This document shows positions 55,301-63,188 of a stretch of 64,000 bases of DNA, piece after piece. The position numbers and the translations under genes were made by a program. This DNA comes from an uncultured bacterium. Lineage in GTDB: Bacteria; Planctomycetota; UBA8108; UBA1146. The notes under the pieces are model-generated. The model saw only the letters and a list, made by a program, of their open reading frames with translations. It was not told the origin of the DNA and did no database searches. Location of the stretch: the NCBI GenBank assembly GCA_913056395.1, contig CAJXMG010000002.1, positions 103,297-167,296 on the forward strand, in the 5' to 3' direction. How positions within the stretch are numbered: the first letter of the stretch is position 1; the number at the start of each line of letters is the position of its first letter.

Positions 55301-56519
55301 TCCTCCAGCCCGTCCCTGCATCGATCCTCGAATTCTTGAGGAGTTGGCAAGGGAATACGGCACTCCTCTCTACATTCTGAATCTCGACATCGTTGATCAA
55401 CAGTGGAGAAAGCTCTCTGCCTTTGATTCGATTCGGTATGCCCAAAAAGCCCACTCGGGATTGCCACTTTTGAAATGGCTCGCGAAAAAAAACGCAAACG
55501 TGGATGCTGTCTCGGGAGCCGAGATTCTCAAGGCGATTCGCGCCGGATTCCCCGTCGAACGCATCGAACTGGCGACCGATGTTCTCGACCGGAGATCCCT
55601 GAAAGTGCTCGAAGAAAATGAAGTTCGTGTGAACATCGGCACACTCAGCATGATTCCGGAGCTCGCCTCCACTCCCTGCAGGGAGTGCACCCTGCGAATC
55701 AATCCAGGGTTTGGCGGAGGCCATGATCAAAAAGTGACCACAGGAGGCTCCGCTTCCAAGCACGGCATCTGGTGGGAGCAACTTCCACAGGCCTATGAAA
55801 TGGCCGCCGCGAATAACCTGTCCGTCACCGGATTGCACATGCACATTGGATCGGGGGTCACTCCCGATCTCCTTGAGAAGCAAATCAGTTTCATGCAACG
55901 CTGCCTCTACAGTGCACCAGAATCCGTCTCCAGAATCTCCACCGGAGGGGGTCTTCCCATCCCCTACCAACCCCATGAAACGGAATTCCCTGTCGACCAA
56001 TGGAGCCAAGCCTGGTTGGAAGCCAGAGACCGTTGGCAGCAGGATCTCGACAGATCGATTCACCTCGAAGTGGAACCGGGTAGATTCCTGGTTGCCCAGG
56101 CAGGAATCCTCATCACGGAAGTTCGGGGGACCAAATCGACTCCCGATCATGACTGGATCATGGTCGATGCGGGATTCCATACTCTGGCACGCCCCATGCT
56201 TTACGGGGCCTTCCATGAGGTGGTCCCTCTTCGCGAAGCTTCGGGGAAATCTTGGCCCCAACTGATTGCCGGCCCACTCTGTGAATCGGGAGACGTCCTC
56301 ACCACCGGGCCATCCGGGGAGTTGCAACCCCGAAACTTGCCCAGCCAACAACCCGGAGACTACCTCGCTCTTCTCGATGTCGGGGCCTACGGGATCTCCA
56401 TGGCCAGTGGCTACAATGGATTTGAACTGCCTGCGGAAGTGACTTTCGAAAGAGGCCAACCCCGCCTGACCCGAACCCGTCAAAAACCAGAGGAACAATG
56501 GAATCAGGAACTCTCCTGA
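55275..56519 (+). CDS. lysA: diaminopimelate decarboxylase
   Basis: Fold-III PLP enzyme of 414 residues that makes lysine from meso-diaminopimelate. Marks: the PLP Lys in YAQKAHSGLPLL (the family usually has YAxKAN), VDAVSGAEI, GLHMHIGSG, STGGGLPIPY, EVEPGRFLV, and the substrate-binding Cys in GPLCESGDVL. The ATG at 55275 lies inside the end of the amidase gene, so the genes are coupled. Having His instead of Asn after KA is a small departure from the family; another amino-acid decarboxylase of this fold is possible but less likely. Confidence 0.88.
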   Translation: MDLIQNPADPPARPCIDPRILEELAREYGTPLYILNLDIVDQQWRKLSAFDSIRYAQKAHSGLPLLKWLAKKNANVDAVSGAEILKAIRAGFPVERIELATDVLDRRSLKVLEENEVRVNIGTLSMIPELASTPCRECTLRINPGFGGGHDQKVTTGGSASKHGIWWEQLPQAYEMAAANNLSVTGLHMHIGSGVTPDLLEKQISFMQRCLYSAPESVSRISTGGGLPIPYQPHETEFPVDQWSQAWLEARDRWQQDLDRSIHLEVEPGRFLVAQAGILITEVRGTKSTPDHDWIMVDAGFHTLARPMLYGAFHEVVPLREASGKSWPQLIAGPLCESGDVLTTGPSGELQPRNLPSQQPGDYLALLDVGAYGISMASGYNGFELPAEVTFERGQPRLTRTRQKPEEQWNQELS

Positions 56520-56636
56520 CACCCCACCCCAAAGACAGTGCCAAAGGGTGGTAGCCGGTATTTACCGTCGACCTACAAATGGGTAAGTTGATGGGCAGTG
56601 AGAGACCAATCCCGTTCAAATGGACAGGGGGCCAAA

Positions 56637-56897
56637 ATGATCTTCGGTTTCTTTGGAAAAAAGAAGCGAGAGGAAGAGCGGCGCAAGAATGAACAGCTGC
56701 GCCGTGAGTTAAAGGTCGAAAAAGAAGCTCTGGAAACCGAGCTGGAGTTGCTCGAAAAGAAACTCAATGTCGAATTGGAGTCACAAGAGGGAGACCGCAC
56801 TACCACCCTCAGTCGATACCCCAGACGAATCGTGGAGTTGCGGATTCGCATCGATGCCATCGATCGCAAGATTGAGAAAATTGTCGATCCAGACTGA
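56637..56897 (+). CDS. small coiled-coil protein, unknown
   Basis: 86 residues. ATG 56637 follows AGGGGG. A short hydrophobic start (IFGFFG) is followed by very charged helices (KKKREEERRKNEQLRRELK; ALETELELLEKKLNVELE) predicted as coiled coil, and a second helix at the end. No family is recognised. It might be a peripheral membrane or scaffold protein. Confidence 0.6.
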   Translation: MIFGFFGKKKREEERRKNEQLRRELKVEKEALETELELLEKKLNVELESQEGDRTTTLSRYPRRIVELRIRIDAIDRKIEKIVDPD

Positions 56898-56900
56898 GAG

Positions 56901-57188
56901 CTATTCTGGCTTCGGTTCCGATTCAGAATCATCTTTCCCGCGGTAGACATTGCGCCTGCGGGCGTACTCTCCGGCAGTCATGCCAAAGGTGCTTTCCACA
57001 TCTCCCTTTTCACCGATGACATTTTCGTGGATTCGCTCCAGAAATGGAACGCACCAGCCACAACCAGTGCCCGCACCGAAACACTCTGAAAGTTGGGAAG
57101 GTTTCACCGGGCGAGTCTGGCGGGTGAAATTGACCAACTTCCGCATCGATACGTGGAAGCAGTAGCAGACTTTGTCATCGAGTTTCAC
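56901..57188 (-). CDS. BFD-like [2Fe-2S] protein
   Basis: 95 residues. CYCFH near the start and CGWC later give the C-x-C...C-x2-C pattern of the bacterioferritin-associated ferredoxin (BFD-like) domain, with an extra Cys in ECFGAGTGCGWC. BFD domains pass electrons in iron release or act as Fe-S modules of larger enzymes; here it is alone, with a charged C-terminal tail of about 35 residues. No bacterioferritin gene is in the window. Confidence 0.8.
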   Translation of the reverse strand: MKLDDKVCYCFHVSMRKLVNFTRQTRPVKPSQLSECFGAGTGCGWCVPFLERIHENVIGEKGDVESTFGMTAGEYARRRNVYRGKDDSESEPKPE

Positions 57189-57371
57189 GGGTCACCCCTC
57201 CAGTTACTTCATGACACCTGAATGGAAAATCCCCTGAACCATACCGATTTGGACTGAATGTTGACCGGGGATCGCCGGTTTTCTGAAACCTGCGCCGAAT
57301 CACCGGTATCATGACGGAAGGTCCCAGAAGTTGAAACCTCCCTGAGCAGGAAGAGCGGAGAGGGAAAAACG

Positions 57372-58421
57372 ATGAATTCACCCAACAGCAAAGTGGATCT
57401 CCGCTCCGATACGGTCACCCATCCCACGGAGGAGATGCTCGAAGCGATGAGAACCGCCCCCCTTGGGGACGATGTCATGGGTGAAGACCCGACTATCAAC
57501 CTTCTGGAAGAGGAAAGTGCTCAACTGCTCGGCAAGGAAGCGGCCATCTTCGTCCCTTCCGGAACCATGGCCAACAGCATCGCCATCGGAGCCCAGACCC
57601 GTCCCGGCGATGAAATCCTGCTCATGGAAGACAGTCACATCTTTCTTTACGAAGCGGGAGGATCCTCTCGCCTGTGGGGCGTTCATCCACGCCCCATCTC
57701 TTCAACAGATGGCTGTCTCACAGCTGAGGACATCGACTCCAGAATTCGCCCCGATGACCCCCACCAACCGATCACTTCGATGGTCTGCCTGGAAAATACG
57801 CACAACATGGCGGGCGGAATCGTCGTCTCACCGGAACAGATGGCACCCGTGATTGCGGTGGCCAAAAAGCACTCTCTGCGATTGCATCTGGATGGTGCCC
57901 GTCTTTTTCATGCTCAGGCAGCCCTCGATACCCCCGCTGCCGAATTGGTAAAGGACTTCGATTCCATCTCCTTCTGCCTGTCAAAAGGTCTTTCATGCCC
58001 CGTCGGTTCCATCCTGTGTGGAGACCAGAAGACGATTGCTGAAGCTCACCGATTGCGCAAACTGCTCGGAGGTGGAATGCGCCAGGCTGGAGTGTTGGCG
58101 GCAGCAGGCCGGGTGGCTCTGGCAGAGAGTGTGCCGCGTCTCAAGGATGATCATCGAAGGTGTCAGGTTCTCGCGGAGGGTCTCGCAAACTTGCCGGGAA
58201 TCGAGGTCTCCCCGAACCCCACCCATTCGAACATCGTTTTCATTCGCAAGGCGGGTTCGACTGCAGAGGACTACGACCGGCTCCAGGTCTCCCTCGAGGA
58301 ACGGGGCGTTCAGGTCTTCAGTATCGGCCCTCGGGGCTTACGGGCGGTGGTTCACCGTCAAATCGACGATTTGGCGATAGAACAAGCCCTGGAGGCTTTT
58401 TCAGCCGAATTTCAGTCCTGA
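57372..58421 (+). CDS. ltaE: low-specificity L-threonine aldolase
   Basis: Fold-I PLP enzyme of 349 residues that splits L-threonine and L-allo-threonine to glycine and acetaldehyde. Marks: [55 protein letters not shown], and the PLP Lys in [14 protein letters not shown]. Normal length. The start follows GGAGAGGGA. Confidence 0.93.
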   Translation: MNSPNSKVDLRSDTVTHPTEEMLEAMRTAPLGDDVMGEDPTINLLEEESAQLLGKEAAIFVPSGTMANSIAIGAQTRPGDEILLMEDSHIFLYEAGGSSRLWGVHPRPISSTDGCLTAEDIDSRIRPDDPHQPITSMVCLENTHNMAGGIVVSPEQMAPVIAVAKKHSLRLHLDGARLFHAQAALDTPAAELVKDFDSISFCLSKGLSCPVGSILCGDQKTIAEAHRLRKLLGGGMRQAGVLAAAGRVALAESVPRLKDDHRRCQVLAEGLANLPGIEVSPNPTHSNIVFIRKAGSTAEDYDRLQVSLEERGVQVFSIGPRGLRAVVHRQIDDLAIEQALEAFSAEFQS

Positions 58422-58524
58422 TTCCTTTCCGAACCCCCACTCCCTCCGGGTACTGAAGGGGTGGAGATGGAGAGTCTCCAGTCCCCTGAGGTCTCGGCCG
58501 AGGGGGTTGAGGTGGTGCCGACCC

Positions 58525-58556
58525 GGAACGGGCGAATTCCGGGAGCATGGTATACT
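58525..58556 (+). promoter_or_regulatory. possible ECF-type promoter of the sigma gene
   Basis: GGAAC (58525-58529), typical of ECF -35 boxes, is followed about 20 nt later by GGTATACT. The spacing is a little long, so this is tentative. It would allow autoregulation. Confidence 0.25.
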
Positions 58557-58663
58557 CCTTCAGCGATTCTTTTGACCCTTTGGGTCCCTTTGGTTCGTTT
58601 CGCCCGCCGGTCGATTCACCGCATGGTCGGTTCATGATGCTGGTCGATTCAAAAGGAGTGGAC

Positions 58664-59284
58664 ATGTGCCCTGCTGCTGAAAAACCTGACTCCGACGCCG
58701 GAGCCGAGGAGAACGATGACATCCGTCTCGTTCGCCTGGCGATGGCCGGAGACACTCAGGCCTTCACACAGCTGGCAGAAAACATAGCACCACTGCTCCT
58801 CGGAATGGCCCGCAGAAAGGTCGGACGGGAAGACGCAGAGGATCTTGCGCAGGAGGCGATGCTTCACCTGTGGAAATCACTGCCAAATCTTCGTGAACCC
58901 CAGGCTTTCTATGGCTGGCTTTCCAGACTGCTGCGCAATCGTGCGCACCGTTGGATTGAGCGCCGGCAGCGGAAAACTGTGGTCCTCGAGGAAGCCCGTC
59001 ATGAACTGTTGCTCAGGGCCCAAACCCGTACCGATCAACAGGATTTCACCGATGCCGGTGAATCCGAATCGCGGGAATGGCTCGACCAGCTTCCGGATGA
59101 GATGCGTCTCGCTCTCACCTGGAAGTACGTGGATGGTCTCGATTACGACACCATCGGCGAAAGACTCTCCCTCTCCTTTCATCAGGTCGATTACCTGATG
59201 CGCCGGGCCCGAAAAGCCCTGAAATCGCTTCTCGACCAACGGGAAACCGTCCGTCGGGATCTTTCGAATGGAGGCCGAGGATGA
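58664..59284 (+). CDS. ECF-type RNA polymerase sigma factor
   Basis: 206 residues. The frame opens at 58547, but ATG 58664 follows AAAAGGAG. Region 2 (about 25-95): AFTQLAENIAPLLLGMARRK, DAEDLAQEAMLHLWKSL, FYGWLSRLLRNRAHRW. Region 4 (about 140-195): LPDEMRLALTWKYVDGLDYD, TIGERLSLSFHQVDYLMRRA. The gap between them lacks region 3, as in ECF factors. It overlaps the anti-sigma gene by 4 nt (ATGA), the normal arrangement of a sigma and its inhibitor. Confidence 0.92.
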   Translation: MCPAAEKPDSDAGAEENDDIRLVRLAMAGDTQAFTQLAENIAPLLLGMARRKVGREDAEDLAQEAMLHLWKSLPNLREPQAFYGWLSRLLRNRAHRWIERRQRKTVVLEEARHELLLRAQTRTDQQDFTDAGESESREWLDQLPDEMRLALTWKYVDGLDYDTIGERLSLSFHQVDYLMRRARKALKSLLDQRETVRRDLSNGGRG

Positions 59285-59976
59285 GTGCCGATTCTCTCTT
59301 TTCACTGCAAAGCTGCCCCACCATCGTCGAGGCATTGCCCCGATTCATCGATGGCGAATCTGGGCCCACCGAAGAGATTCGTGTGGCCCAACACCTCGAG
59401 CGTTGCAGCCGTTGTCGCAAGCAACATGACCACATGGTGCAAGAGTGGAAAGACACCCTCGCTGTCATCCACGGCGACCCGAGCACTGAAACCCGGAACT
59501 GGGTCAAAGACGTCACTGCTGTTCTTCCACAGCAGGAGGAAGCCGTTGCGACTGGCGAAGAAGCGAGCACCGCTGCCGACTCTGCCCCTGCGACGGTGCC
59601 CGGCCCGGGCTCCGGTCGCTGGGCCAGCGTGGCTGCCTCTCTGCTACTCGCCCTCTTCCTCTTCCCCGGAACGGAAAAGACCCCATCTCCCAGCGGAACA
59701 GAATCTGCTCCCGTTGCCCTGACCCTCATCCGCGGAGACGTCGATGCCAGTGGCAAACTGGATTGGCGAGACGTTCAGGGGCTGATCGATTTCCTGCAGG
59801 AGGATGGACCGGAACCGCGCTGTATCGCTGCCGGTGACTTTGATGAGGATGGAGAGATCACCATCGATGATTCGGTTTTGGCTCTTTCACACCTCACCGA
59901 AGGGGCCGGGCTCGATTCCACCATTCTTTACTCCCAAACAGTGGATTCCCTGCCCTGCTTTGAACACTGCCCCTGA
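59281..59976 (+). CDS. transmembrane anti-sigma factor with extracytoplasmic dockerin-like domain
   Basis: 231 residues in three parts. Residues 1-60 are a zinc-type anti-sigma domain with H38-x3-C42-x2-C45 (HLERCSRC). One transmembrane helix spans about 113-128 (RWASVAASLLLALFLF). Residues about 150-231 outside the cytoplasm are a dockerin-like module (IRGDVDASGKLDWRDVQGLI, GDFDEDGEITIDDSVLALS) ending in Cys-rich FEHCP, the same tail that ends five secreted proteins in this window. It should hold the ECF factor at the membrane until the outer module senses something: calcium, a cohesin-like partner or export stress are possible. The fusion is unusual. The gene overlaps the sigma gene. Confidence 0.85.
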   Translation: MSADSLFSLQSCPTIVEALPRFIDGESGPTEEIRVAQHLERCSRCRKQHDHMVQEWKDTLAVIHGDPSTETRNWVKDVTAVLPQQEEAVATGEEASTAADSAPATVPGPGSGRWASVAASLLLALFLFPGTEKTPSPSGTESAPVALTLIRGDVDASGKLDWRDVQGLIDFLQEDGPEPRCIAAGDFDEDGEITIDDSVLALSHLTEGAGLDSTILYSQTVDSLPCFEHCP

Positions 59977-59995
59977 GACCCGGAGATCTCCGACC

Positions 59996-61456
59996 ATGCT
60001 TCCAAAGAGCCTGCTTCTGCTGACGATCGCTTTGCCGCTGTGGATCTTCCACAGCCCGGCGGAGGAGTCTGCTGCAGCAAGCTCCAGATCCCCGGTCCAT
60101 GTCGACGGGGAAAAACCCTTTGTACTTCTCGCCACAGTCCACAACTTCGGCTACGTCGAACCCTGTGGCTGACCCAAGAGGAAGATCAAGCTCGGCAGTC
60201 TGTCGCGGCGACTCACCTACCTGAACTCACTGAAAGCCCAGGGCATCGAACCGTGCATCGTTGACGGTGGTGACTGGCTCTTTCACCTCAACAAGTTGCG
60301 ATCGAATCCCCTGGTCATGAAACAAATGGACGAAAAAGCCAAACTACTCATCGATGCCTACAACCGCTTTGGAACCGCAGCAGTCTGTCTGGGGGAGCAC
60401 GATATGGCTTTGGGTCTCGATCGCCTTCTCGAGTTGGCGAAGGAACTCAAGTTTCCACTCCTCTGTGCCAACATGACCCTCAAGGATGGAACGCGCCCCT
60501 TTGGTGGAAGCACCATCGTCGAAAGTCAGGGTCGTAAAGTTCTTCTGGTTGGTGCCATCCAGATCCCCAACGAGCGTTTTATCGGCAAGCATTGCCCTGA
60601 TGCACAATTCAGCGACCCCTACGAGGCGATCAAAAAAGAGATCGACCAATCCAGGGGCAAGTTTGATCTGTGTATCGTCCTCGGTCATATCGATCGCAGG
60701 GATGTGGATCGACTCGCTGCGGAGGTTCCGGGAATTGACGTCATCGTCGAACCCCACTCCCATGATCGGACAGAAATCACCTGGATTACCGAGGACATCA
60801 AAACCGGTCTCCATGAGGGAACGGTTCTCCTCAAGCCCAGTGGTCAGGGTTCCGAGTTTGCCAGAGCGGATCTCTGGTTCCGATCCCAGGGCAAGAAGTG
60901 GTATGACATCTGGGACGAGGAAACACCCGCAGGAAGCAATGTCGCCGACCTTTCGGTCGCAGCACTTGCTCCTCACATCGGACGGCACCCCCAAATGGAA
61001 ATGCTGGTGCAGGCGTTTGTCCGCTCAACCCGTTACCAAAAGAGCAGCGACGAGGCCCTCGAGTTCTCCCCCGTCCCCCACTTCCTGGGAGCGACCACGT
61101 GTGCCGGTTGCCATCCGCAACAGGCCGCTTTCTGGAAAGGGACATCCCATGCGGATGCCTACCAGACACTGGTCGAGACGGGTGACCAATTCCGTTACGA
61201 CTGTATGCCCTGCCATGTGACCGGATATGGAGAAACCTTCATTGATGCCCATGAGCCGGGTCGTTGGAAAGATGTCCAGTGTGAGAGCTGCCACGGCAAC
61301 AATCCACGGCATCCGGTCCAGCCGAAGGCCTTCCCCTGGGACAAGGTGGACGCCGATCGTTGCTGGGCTTGTCACAATCCGGCTGAAACCCGTGTTGAAT
61401 TTGATCCTGCAGTGGCCATGCCCAAGATTGCATGCCCACCCCTGAAAAGAAATTGA
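59996..61456 (+). CDS. metallophosphatase / tetrahaem cytochrome c protein with in-frame TGA (selenocysteine candidate)
   Basis: Read through one TGA, this is a 486-residue exported protein. Signal peptide LPKSLLLLTIALPLWIFHS; then a 5'-nucleotidase-like metallophosphoesterase region (CIVDGGDWLF, CLGEHDMALG, LCIVLGHIDR, EPHSHD). A C-terminal tetrahaem domain has CxxCH at about 369, 403, 429 and 456 (CAGCH, CMPCH, CESCH, CWACH), like cytochrome c554-type modules. The TGA is codon 59, in the sequence EPCG-TGA-PKRK. The paralogue just downstream has DVCGC-KRKK, so TGA replaces the second Cys of CGC. No other disruption is seen over 428 further codons. A pseudogene by a single nonsense change is the alternative. 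Confidence 0.75.
60170..60172 (+). other. in-frame TGA, candidate selenocysteine codon
   Basis: It is codon 59 of the gene above, flanked by conserved codons on both sides, at the position of a conserved Cys in the paralogue (Cys about 79, 61724-61726). Confidence 0.6.
60197..60213 (+). promoter_or_regulatory. possible bacterial SECIS hairpin
   Basis: AGTC (60197-60200) pairs with GACT (60210-60213), and an extra G-C and T-G pair form inside, with a small GC loop containing GU. It begins 24 nt after the TGA, about where bacterial SECIS elements lie. The stem is short and the call is tentative. Confidence 0.25.
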
Positions 61457-61489
61457 TCCATGAACGATGAACCTGTGGAAAGAGAAAAG

Positions 61490-63022
61490 ATGAAAGCCAA
61501 GTTCCTGAGAACTGCCCCGCAATGGCTCACGATTGCCCTTCTCGCACTGCTGGTCCTCCCCGCCATTCTCGGCGACCAGACTTCTGCAGTGGCAGAGAGG
61601 TCCGTCGAAACGATTTCTCTCGATGACAAAGAGTCCGCTCCCGAATCTGCAGGAGAAGGTGATTCTTCAGATCTGTTTCTGGTCTACTCCGTCAACAACG
61701 TCGGCTATATCGATGTGTGCGGTTGCAAGCGGAAAAAAGTTCGTCAGGGTTCTTTGACCCGACGAGCCTCTTACATCAAGCAGGCACGTTTCCATCACGA
61801 CAATCTTTGCCTGCTCGATGGCGGAAACACACTTTTTGGTCCCGATGATGGCAAGGCCAAGGACTTCGAAAAGAAGCAGCTTCACGAAAAAGCCAAGTTG
61901 ATCGTCGAGTCCTACAATCGCATGGGCTACCAGGCGATGCTGGTCGGACACCATGACATCACCATGGGTCTCGAGAAGCTGCGCGAGTACCAGAAGATGG
62001 CGCGCTTCCCCTTTCTCTCCGCCAACATGCGCTTCAAGGACAACAATGAGCGGGTTTTCGATCCCACGACCATCATCGATTGCGATGGCCTCAAGGTCGG
62101 AGTCGTCGGACTGACGATCGATACGATTCCCGAGTACTACCTGACCCGTGCCAACCCTGAGCGTCCACTTCTGTTGACCTCCGCTCTGGAAGAGGCTAAA
62201 TCCCTGGTTCCGGATTTGCGTGAAAAGTGTGATCTTCTGATCCTTCTCTCTGCCAACTCAACCGAAACCAATCGCCAGATTGCCTCCGAAGTGGCTGGTA
62301 TCGACCTGATCGTCGATCCCTTCATCGAACTGGGTAATCACAAGATCTGGATCGACGAAGAACTGAGTATGGAGCAGGTTGGCGAAACCCTGCTGGTCAG
62401 AACCGATGCACAGGGAGCCCGGCTGGGAACTCTCGACATCGACTGGATCGAAAATGGGCGACCGATGGTCTCCCTCTCCTACGACAGCGCTCCACCTGCA
62501 GGCCGTTCTACCTACTGGTACGAACGGGCCTCAATGGAGCCGCACCTGCTGGAAGATCCTGACATCCTGACTCTCGTTGAGGCATTCCGCAAAGGAGCCT
62601 CCTTCGTCAATACGGAGGAGTTGCCGGACTTGCCTCACAAAGGCAAGTACCTGACTGCCAGTACCTGCGCCATGTGTCACGTGGAGCAGACCGAGTTCTG
62701 GAAGGGCACCACCCATGCGGATGCCTTTGCCAGTCTTGTCGAAACAGGGGATCAATGGCGACAGGACTGCATCGCCTGCCATGTTCTCGGCTATGGACAG
62801 GCCTTTATCGCCCCCGAAGACGCCGAGCCTTACAAGGACGTCCAGTGCGAAAACTGCCACGGTCTCAACCCCAACCACCCCCAGGACCCTGCCAGTCACC
62901 CCTGGGGAAAGGTCAAGGAGACCTCTTGCCTGGTCTGCCACAACAAGGACCAGACCCGATCCGATTTCATCTTCAGCAAAGAACGCCGAAAAGTGGCGTG
63001 TCCGCCCCTGAAACGGAATTGA
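61490..63022 (+). CDS. metallophosphatase / tetrahaem cytochrome c protein, Cys form
   Basis: About 510 residues, paralogue of the preceding gene. Signal peptide WLTIALLALLVLPAILG; ATG 61490 follows GGAAAGAG, and an ATG at 61460 would add 10 residues. The CGC motif (about 77-79, DVCGCKRKK) precedes a metallophosphoesterase-like region (LLDGGNTLFG, LVGHHDITMG, LLILLSANS). The tetrahaem part has CxxCH at about 393 (CAMCH), 427 (CIACH), 453 (CENCH) and 480 (CLVCH), and the chain ends with the same CPPLKRN as its partner. It should lie in the periplasm or outer face and carry electrons. The substrate of the phosphatase-like half is unknown. Confidence 0.85.
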   Translation: MKAKFLRTAPQWLTIALLALLVLPAILGDQTSAVAERSVETISLDDKESAPESAGEGDSSDLFLVYSVNNVGYIDVCGCKRKKVRQGSLTRRASYIKQARFHHDNLCLLDGGNTLFGPDDGKAKDFEKKQLHEKAKLIVESYNRMGYQAMLVGHHDITMGLEKLREYQKMARFPFLSANMRFKDNNERVFDPTTIIDCDGLKVGVVGLTIDTIPEYYLTRANPERPLLLTSALEEAKSLVPDLREKCDLLILLSANSTETNRQIASEVAGIDLIVDPFIELGNHKIWIDEELSMEQVGETLLVRTDAQGARLGTLDIDWIENGRPMVSLSYDSAPPAGRSTYWYERASMEPHLLEDPDILTLVEAFRKGASFVNTEELPDLPHKGKYLTASTCAMCHVEQTEFWKGTTHADAFASLVETGDQWRQDCIACHVLGYGQAFIAPEDAEPYKDVQCENCHGLNPNHPQDPASHPWGKVKETSCLVCHNKDQTRSDFIFSKERRKVACPPLKRN

Positions 63023-63050
63023 ACCCATTCCATTGCCCACACCTCGCAAA

Positions 63051-63084
63051 AGGCCTACCCCCCCGGGGCAGGCCTTTTTTTTTT
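63051..63084 (+). terminator. rho-independent terminator
   Basis: AGGCCT-a-CCCC pairs with GGGG-c-AGGCCT around CCC, followed by about ten T, 29 nt after the second metallophosphatase gene. Confidence 0.9.
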
Positions 63085-63188
63085 GGATTTTTGTCCAATT
63101 CGGGGTGAATATCCCGATGGTTGAAGCGTTAGCCTTCCTGAATGAAGGTCCCAGCACCGCCAAAGATCAAAATTGAAGGAGTTTTTCC

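Noticed and set aside
60170..60172. Plain nonsense mutation and pseudogene
   Set aside because: Possible, but less likely: the stop is TGA exactly at a Cys position of the paralogue and nothing else is damaged. Kept as the main alternative.
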